Shown one piece after another: positions 28,853-33,895 of a stretch of 33,895 bases of DNA. The DNA lies in NCBI GenBank assembly GCA_030651035.1, contig JAUSCK010000131.1, positions 1 to 33,895 of the forward strand, written 5' to 3'. The DNA is from Elusimicrobiota bacterium (lineage in GTDB: Bacteria; Elusimicrobiota; Elusimicrobia; Elusimicrobiales; UBA9959). Numbering within the stretch: the stretch's first letter is position 1; the number at the start of each line of letters is the position of its first letter. A program made the position numbers and the translations under genes. Below the pieces are notes generated by a model that had not been told where the DNA came from, did no database searches, and saw only the letters and a program-made list of their open reading frames with translations.

Positions 28853-31342
28853 ATGATGATAAAAACTTTGCTGCCTCTCCTCCTTACCGCGGTCATAGCC
28901 CTCCCTGTTTCGGCGCAGACGCCCCCCCCGGTCCAGCCGGCCGCCCTGCCAGGCGCAACGGTAGGGGAAGCCCCCTCTCCCGACCAGCTTAATGAGTGGA
29001 TGATGAGCCACGGGGTCACCCAGGCCCTGCCCGGCATGGCGGCAGGGGAAACCCCCGCGGCCTCGGCCCCGTCCGCTTCAGGCGGGCAGGGCGGCCCCTG
29101 GGAAGTGGCGGAAACGGCGTCAAAAGGCCAGGTTAACCTCAAGGCCAAGGCGATCCTGAAGACCGGGAAGGCCAAAAAGGGCCGCCTCTACCACAAAGAT
29201 TTTGTCAGCCAGGACATAGAGGCCATCCTGGCGCTGGGCAGCGTGGACAGGATCTCCGTGGATATAGAGGAGCTCCCGGGCCGCCCCGTGTCTCCGAAGC
29301 TGGCCGAAGCCGCGGGCTCCTCGGTCCCGGTGCGGATCACCTACATAATTTCCGAAAAGCCGATGGTCAAGACAATAACCATCGCCGGCGCCAAGGGCAT
29401 GTCCAAGTCGGCCGTCAAGGACGAGATGACGCTGAAGGAGAGGGACTTCTTCGACGAGCTGAAGATACGAGAGGACCTGATAAAGATCGCCGACAAGTAC
29501 CGCGAGAAGGGCTATATAGACGCCAGGGCCGACTACGAGGTGCGCCTCGACACCGCGGCCTCGCTGGCCTTCCTGACGGTTTCCATAGTCGAGGGGAAAA
29601 AAGCGCGCGTGGCGGCCGTGGAGATCGAAGGCTTGTCCGGCTTCCGGCTTAAAAAGCTGGTCAAGGCGATGAAGAACCGGCCGAAGAAGATCTATTCCCC
29701 GCAGGACCTCGACGCTGACTTCAAGGCCCTGGCGGACCTGTACAAGAACAGCGGCTACGCCGACTTCAAGCTGATCTCTTCCTCCGTCTCCTTCAACGAG
29801 GAGCGCTCCAGCGTGACCATAAAGCTTTTGGTCTCGGAAGGGAACAAACAAAAATTCGGAGCCACCTTCTTTGCCGGCAACACGGTTTACATGCCCAGCG
29901 AGCTTTTGCCGGCAGTGGACTACCGCCGCGGCAAGCTCTTCCACCAGGAGCGCTTTGACGATACCATCCGCGCCATACAGGATAAGTACGCCGACAAGGG
30001 CTACCTGAAGGCCGCGCTGGCCCCCGACAGGGTCTACAACGAAAAGACCGGCGAGACCGACGTCACGTTCTTCATCACGGAAAACAACCAGATCTTCGTC
30101 GACCACGTGGACGTGGAAGGCAACAAGGCCACCAAGACCTACGTGCTGAAGCGCGAGATCACCCAGAAAGAGGGCGCCGTGTTCAGTTCCTCCAAGATAC
30201 GCCGCAGCCAGGAAAAGATCTTCAACCTGGGCTTCATCGACGACGTCAGCCCGGTCATAAACCCCACCGCGGACCCGGACAAGGTGGACCTGGTGTTCGA
30301 CGTGGTGGAAGGCAAGCCCGGCATGCTGACGGCCGGCGCCGGCATCTCCTCAAACGACGGCCTCGTCGGCACGCTCTCGCTCTCGCACCTGAACCTTTTC
30401 GGGCGGGCCTACAAGACCTCGCTGTCCTGGAACTTCGGCAAGCGGGTGCAGGACTACTACATCAGCTGGTCCACCCCCTGGATAGGCGACCACCCCACCT
30501 CGCTGGGCGTGGATATCTTCAACACGCGCCACTACAAGCCCTACCAGAGCACCATTTCGGCCTACACCGAGCGCCGCACCGGCGGCAAGGTGACGCTTGG
30601 CCCGCGCTTCGAGGAAGACAAGTACCACCTGACCACCGCGTACACTTACGAGAAGGTGCGCATCACCGAGGTCGACGAGCTCTATAAGAACGAGCTGGCG
30701 GCCGGCACCAGCGTCACCTCGTCGATATACCTGGAATTCGCGCGGGACACGCGCGACAACGTGTGGGACCCCACGCGCGGGACCAAGGTTTCCCTGGGGG
30801 TGGAGTACGCCGGCGGCCCGCTGCAGGGCGACGTAAATTACTATAAGCCGACCTTCTCCTCCAGCTACAACCTTAAACTGTTCTCCATAGACGACTACCC
30901 GTTCGTGCTGGCCTTCGGGAACAGGTTCGGTTTCGTGGGCCGCTTCGGGGACACCAAGAAAGTGCCCGTCTACGAGCGCTACTTCATCGGCGGCGCCGAA
31001 ACGGTGCGCGGCTACTCGAACAACGGCCAGATAGGCCCCCCCAACGGCGGCAGGGTCTACGACGTGGCCAACATCGAATTCAAATTCCCGCTGGCCCGCG
31101 AGCGCCGCCGCACCATCGTGCAGTTCGCCTTCTTCTTCGATATAGGCAACTCCTGGGACGGCTTCGACAAGATCAGCGGCCGCTTCGGCACCGGGACTAC
31201 CGACATGAAAGCCGGCGCCGGCTTCGGCATCCGCTTCACCACCCCGGCCTTCCCGATACGGCTGGACTGGGGCTACGGCTTCAACCACAAGCCCGGCGAG
31301 CAGCGCGCGGACATATATTTTACGCTCGGGAACTTGTTCTAG
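28853..31342 (+). CDS. bamA: BamA outer-membrane assembly factor
   Basis: This protein of 829 residues has a signal peptide at 1-22 (ending VSAQ), a Pro/Ala-rich linker, serial POTRA domains (several repeats with KYREKGYIDA, LYKNSGYADF and KYADKGYLKA loops), then a 16-strand-type barrel whose GGAETVRGYSN contains the conserved loop-6 V/I-R-G-F/Y motif, ending in a strand with terminal F. BamA inserts beta-barrel proteins into the outer membrane, so this marks a diderm cell. ATGs occur at 28853 and 28856; the second is better spaced from AAGG. It is followed by a palindromic repeat and then the OmpH/Skp-like and lpxD genes, the usual order in diderm bacteria. Confidence 0.95.
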   Translation: MMIKTLLPLLLTAVIALPVSAQTPPPVQPAALPGATVGEAPSPDQLNEWMMSHGVTQALPGMAAGETPAASAPSASGGQGGPWEVAETASKGQVNLKAKAILKTGKAKKGRLYHKDFVSQDIEAILALGSVDRISVDIEELPGRPVSPKLAEAAGSSVPVRITYIISEKPMVKTITIAGAKGMSKSAVKDEMTLKERDFFDELKIREDLIKIADKYREKGYIDARADYEVRLDTAASLAFLTVSIVEGKKARVAAVEIEGLSGFRLKKLVKAMKNRPKKIYSPQDLDADFKALADLYKNSGYADFKLISSSVSFNEERSSVTIKLLVSEGNKQKFGATFFAGNTVYMPSELLPAVDYRRGKLFHQERFDDTIRAIQDKYADKGYLKAALAPDRVYNEKTGETDVTFFITENNQIFVDHVDVEGNKATKTYVLKREITQKEGAVFSSSKIRRSQEKIFNLGFIDDVSPVINPTADPDKVDLVFDVVEGKPGMLTAGAGISSNDGLVGTLSLSHLNLFGRAYKTSLSWNFGKRVQDYYISWSTPWIGDHPTSLGVDIFNTRHYKPYQSTISAYTERRTGGKVTLGPRFEEDKYHLTTAYTYEKVRITEVDELYKNELAAGTSVTSSIYLEFARDTRDNVWDPTRGTKVSLGVEYAGGPLQGDVNYYKPTFSSSYNLKLFSIDDYPFVLAFGNRFGFVGRFGDTKKVPVYERYFIGGAETVRGYSNNGQIGPPNGGRVYDVANIEFKFPLARERRRTIVQFAFFFDIGNSWDGFDKISGRFGTGTTDMKAGAGFGIRFTTPAFPIRLDWGYGFNHKPGEQRADIYFTLGNLF

Positions 31343-31348
31343 CAGAAT

Positions 31349-31465
31349 TTCACCACTGAGACGCAGAGGTCGCAGAGGGAAGATTAAGGAGATTGAAGAT
31401 TGCGTGTATTATTTTTTAACGCTCTCTCATTCTTAACTCTGCGACCTCTGCGCCTCTGCGGTGAA
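31349..31465. repeat. Dispersed palindromic repeat, family B copy 2
   Basis: The arms 31349-31377 and 31437-31465 are complementary at 26 of 29 positions, with a 59-base loop. It lies 7 bases after the bamA stop and could end or split the transcript before the OmpH/Skp-like gene. The arms closely match the copy at 10470-10577. Confidence 0.85.
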
Positions 31466-31498
31466 TCTTAAGGAAGCCTGAATGCAGGATGTTAATTT

Positions 31499-32455
31499 AT
31501 GAAGAAAATTATTTTTCTATTAACCTTGACGCTGATACCGCTTAACGCGGTGGCGCTGGAGCTGCTGCTGGAGGAGAACCGCGGGGAATCCGGCACCATA
31601 GGATACGTGGACATAGACCGCGTCTTCAAAGAATACTCCGGCACCACCGGCGCCCGCGAGGAATTCATAGCCGAGATCAAGAAGAAAGAAGACGTCCTCA
31701 ACGCCAGAAAAACCCCGGTCTTCACGCTGAAGGCCGAATTAGCCAAGCTCCGCCAGGAGAGGGAATTCGCCCTGACGCTGCCCTCGCTGCTGGAAACCCA
31801 GCGCAGCGTGGCCGAAGCCGCGGCAGCTACAGCCGCTGCGGCGGCCGCCGCAAAGGCAGCCGCGCTGGCCGCAGCACAGGACGCCGCAAAGGCCGCGCAG
31901 GACGCTGAAGCCGCCGCGCTGGCCGCCGCGCTGGCAGTGCAGGCCTCGACGGACGCGGTACAAGTTTCCACGGAAGTCGTACAGGTTCACCCGGTGCTGC
32001 AGGTTTCAACGGCCGCGCCGCAGGTTTCAACGGCCGCGCCGCAGGCCCTGCCCCCCGCCGCGGCCTCGCTGCCCGGCATGGGCGGTCTACTCAAGGAGCC
32101 CGCCTCTTCGGGCATAAATATGCCCGGCGTAGCCATGGTGCCTGTGACTCACTTTAAATTCTCGATTTCCACCTCGGTGCCCGAGATAGACGCCGCGCTG
32201 TCCAAAAAAGAGGCGGAGCTGGCCGCCAAGGAAGAGGACCTGCGCCTCTTCCAGCGCCAGACCGAGCGCGAACTGCTGGAATATGAAAGCCGCAAAAGCG
32301 AGATACTCCTGGGCCGCATCTACGTGGCGCTGAAAGAGCTGGCCATAAAAGAAGAGGTCAGCGTGATAATCGACAAGCGCAGCATCCTGTTCGGCCAGAA
32401 AGCGGTGGACCTCACCGGCAAGCTGCTGAAGAGGCTGGAGGAGGGCGGGATATGA
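31499..32455 (+). CDS. OmpH/Skp-like periplasmic chaperone with Ala-rich insert
   Basis: This protein of 318 residues has a signal peptide at about 1-20, [18 protein letters not shown] (typical OmpH/Skp opening strand) and a long charged helix ending in Skp-like [18 protein letters not shown] at the C-terminus. Skp holds unfolded outer-membrane proteins on their way to BamA. Here an insert of about 120 residues (about 100-220), nearly all Ala with Val/Ser/Thr/Gln and Pro, splits the helical arms, and two 21-base direct repeats encode QVSTAAP twice (31999-32040). At 318 residues it is about twice the size of E. coli Skp. Its 3' end overlaps the lpxD ATG by 4 bases. Confidence 0.82.
   Translation: MKKIIFLLTLTLIPLNAVALELLLEENRGESGTIGYVDIDRVFKEYSGTTGAREEFIAEIKKKEDVLNARKTPVFTLKAELAKLRQEREFALTLPSLLETQRSVAEAAAATAAAAAAAKAAALAAAQDAAKAAQDAEAAALAAALAVQASTDAVQVSTEVVQVHPVLQVSTAAPQVSTAAPQALPPAAASLPGMGGLLKEPASSGINMPGVAMVPVTHFKFSISTSVPEIDAALSKKEAELAAKEEDLRLFQRQTERELLEYESRKSEILLGRIYVALKELAIKEEVSVIIDKRSILFGQKAVDLTGKLLKRLEEGGI
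31999..32040 (+). repeat. 21-base perfect tandem duplication inside the OmpH/Skp-like gene
   Basis: Two identical adjacent 21-base units (31999-32019, 32020-32040) encode a repeated QVSTAAP segment in frame within the Ala-rich insert. The length keeps the frame, so copy number could vary without breaking the protein. Confidence 0.9.
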
Positions 32456-33480
32456 AGCTTACGGCCGCCGATCTAGCCAAGCTCGCCGAGGGCGACCTCC
32501 GCGGCGACGGGGCGCGCGGCATTTCCGGCGCCGCGCAGCTCGACAAAGCGGGCCCGTCGGACGTGTCCTTCCTGACCGACCCCGCCATGGCGGCCGCGGC
32601 CTCCGCGTCAAAAGCCGGCTGCCTGCTGGCCCCGCTCGGCACAGAAAGCCTTTTCAAGGATTTCCCCGGCGCGCTGGTTTTCACGAAGAACCCCAAATAC
32701 GCCTTCATGCTGGCGCTGCGCCTGGTTGAAAAAGAGGTGCGCCCGCTGCCCGCGCCCGGCGTACATACTTCTTCTTTTGTCTCCCCCTCGGCCAGTTTAG
32801 GGAAGAACATACACATAGGCCCCTTCGCCGTCGTAGAAGCCGGGGCGGAGATCTCTGACGGGGCGATAATAGGCGCGCAGTGCTACGTGGGCCGCAACGC
32901 CAGGGTCGGGCGCGATACCAGGCTTTACCCCGGCGTGAAAATAATGGACGCCTGCGAAATAGGCGCGGAGGCGATAATCCACGCCGGCGCCGTCATAGGC
33001 GCGGACGGCTACGGCTACATCTCGCCGCGCGGGACGCATGAGAAGATCCCGCAGCTGGGCAAGGTGATAGTCGAAGGCCGGGTGGAAATCGGCGCCAACG
33101 TGACCATAGACCGCGCCGCCCTCGACGTCACGGTAATAGGCGGCGGCACCAAGATAGACAACCTGGTGCATATCGCCCACAACGTCAAAATAGGCAAGCA
33201 CTGCCTGATAATGGGCCAGGCCGGGATAGCCGGCTCCGTCGTTATCGGCGACAACGCCATCATCGGCGGCCAGGCCGCCATCTCCGACCATGTCACCATA
33301 GGCGACAATACCGTCGTAATGGGCAAGACCGGCGTTATGTCGAATTTAGGCCCGAACCAGATAGTATTCGGCGCCGCGGCGAGACCCCGCATGCTGGCCA
33401 TGAAAATAGAGGTCCTGCTAGGCAAGCTCCCCGAGATGCACAAGACCCTGAATAAAATAAAAAAACAACTGGGGATTTAA
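32452..33480 (+). CDS. lpxD: LpxD, UDP-3-O-acyl-glucosamine N-acyltransferase
   Basis: This protein of 342 residues has an N-terminal uridine-binding domain (about 1-95), then hexapeptide repeats forming a left-handed beta-helix (for example [23 protein letters not shown]). The catalytic histidine is H243 in [10 protein letters not shown], and a C-terminal helix closes the trimer. LpxD adds the second acyl chain in lipid A synthesis, so the cell makes lipopolysaccharide. It overlaps the OmpH/Skp-like gene by 4 bases, completing the bamA-skp-lpxD block. Confidence 0.95.
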   Translation: MKLTAADLAKLAEGDLRGDGARGISGAAQLDKAGPSDVSFLTDPAMAAAASASKAGCLLAPLGTESLFKDFPGALVFTKNPKYAFMLALRLVEKEVRPLPAPGVHTSSFVSPSASLGKNIHIGPFAVVEAGAEISDGAIIGAQCYVGRNARVGRDTRLYPGVKIMDACEIGAEAIIHAGAVIGADGYGYISPRGTHEKIPQLGKVIVEGRVEIGANVTIDRAALDVTVIGGGTKIDNLVHIAHNVKIGKHCLIMGQAGIAGSVVIGDNAIIGGQAAISDHVTIGDNTVVMGKTGVMSNLGPNQIVFGAAARPRMLAMKIEVLLGKLPEMHKTLNKIKKQLGI

Positions 33481-33895
33481 AACCGTTCTTTTAATATTAG
33501 TTAACACGCGTTCGGGCGGCATACCGTGGGGGCAGGAACGCAAAACGCGCCTCGCGAGGGGTGGCGAGGGTATGGGCCCGGCGGGCGCGCTATCGGCCAC
33601 ACCGTGGCCGGTCACGCATAAACCGCATAGCGGTTTTGCGCGACCCCGCCTCGGCGTTTTCGCTGCGTAAGAAAACGCCTCCGGCCTTGCGACCCGGACG
33701 CGAAGCATAATTATGCTTCGCTCTAAAGCCGGGTCTCACTCACCCCTCGGCCTTCGCTCTTACGTAAGCTCCGGCCTGCGGGAAGGCCCGCCGAACCCAT
33801 ACCCTCGCCACCCTGAAAGCTCGTTGCTAACGGAGGGGGAGACCGCAGGGGCCAGGTTAGCAAAAGCCGCCGGAAGGCGAGGCTTGCGTAAGCGC
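33481..33895. repeat. Non-coding region with nested inverted repeats
   Basis: I find no gene in these 415 bases. An 18-base perfect inverted repeat, GGGTGGCGAGGGTATGGG (33559-33576) with its complement (33796-33813), encloses smaller hairpins: a 20-base perfect palindrome (33701-33720) flanked by GACCCGG (33691-33697) and CCGGGTC (33729-33735), a CTTACGTAAG palindrome (33759-33768), and GGCGTTTTC/GAAAACGCC (33653-33679). TTGCTAAC (33824-33831) pairs with GTTAGCAA (33856-33863). It could be a structured RNA or a repeat element. Confidence 0.7.

Noticed and set aside
30350-31288. 312-codon minus-strand frame opposite bamA
   Set aside because: It is the complement of the well supported bamA barrel and has a Gly/Ala/Val/Arg composition without domains.
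33418-33708. 96-codon minus-strand frame at the window end
   Set aside because: It overlaps the lpxD 3' end and the inverted-repeat region, with no supporting start or protein pattern.

Overview
The window is about 34 kb of GC-rich DNA with tightly packed, often overlapping genes. It looks like a diderm (outer-membrane) bacterium. The right end carries bamA, an OmpH/Skp-like gene and lpxD in that order. A surface protein carries a TTYYPAPYG segment that I associate, from memory only, with Elusimicrobiota-type genomes; the phylum is therefore an inference and the sequence alone does not prove it. No rRNA, tRNA, CRISPR array or insertion sequence was seen. I count thirteen radical SAM genes, an exceptional density.

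Region I (1-10424, all minus strand) is a radical SAM island. Seven genes (10424 down to 2783) are joined by 1-4 base overlaps or a 6 base gap. Six encode radical SAM enzymes and one a PP-loop ATPase of the Dph6/DUF71 type. Below it, past a dispersed hairpin repeat, lies an HxsC-like radical SAM gene overlapping a gene for a prepilin-peptidase-like GxGD membrane protein. Past a second repeat is a partial radical SAM gene. The enzymes fall into two paralogous groups, one like HxsB (SPASM type) and one like HxsC. No precursor peptide is visible in the island.

Region II (10425-20398) holds a HemW-like radical SAM gene, a membrane/beta-propeller protein, a family 2 glycosyltransferase, a sugar-nucleotidyltransferase, an FAD enzyme resembling UDP-galactopyranose mutase, and two cobalamin-type radical SAM proteins. 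It reads as a cell-surface glycan or lipid modification block.

Region III (20513-26199, minus strand) is a His-Xaa-Ser (Hxs) operon: a tail-fibre-like exported protein, a divergent HxsD-like protein, HxsB, HxsD, a Cys-rich membrane-anchored protein, a 103-residue peptide with twelve uninterrupted H-x-S triplets ending in GGWC, and a radical SAM enzyme that is not the usual HxsC. A sigma70-like promoter precedes the first gene. The HxsC-like gene sits instead in region I, so the two islands may cooperate.

Region IV (26345-33895) has an exported barnase-type RNase with its barstar inhibitor downstream of a PIN-PhoH ATPase, then the divergent bamA - ompH/skp - lpxD outer-membrane block, and a 415 base non-coding end full of nested inverted repeats. 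Two families of dispersed imperfect palindromes (three copies and two copies) punctuate the boundaries between gene blocks.
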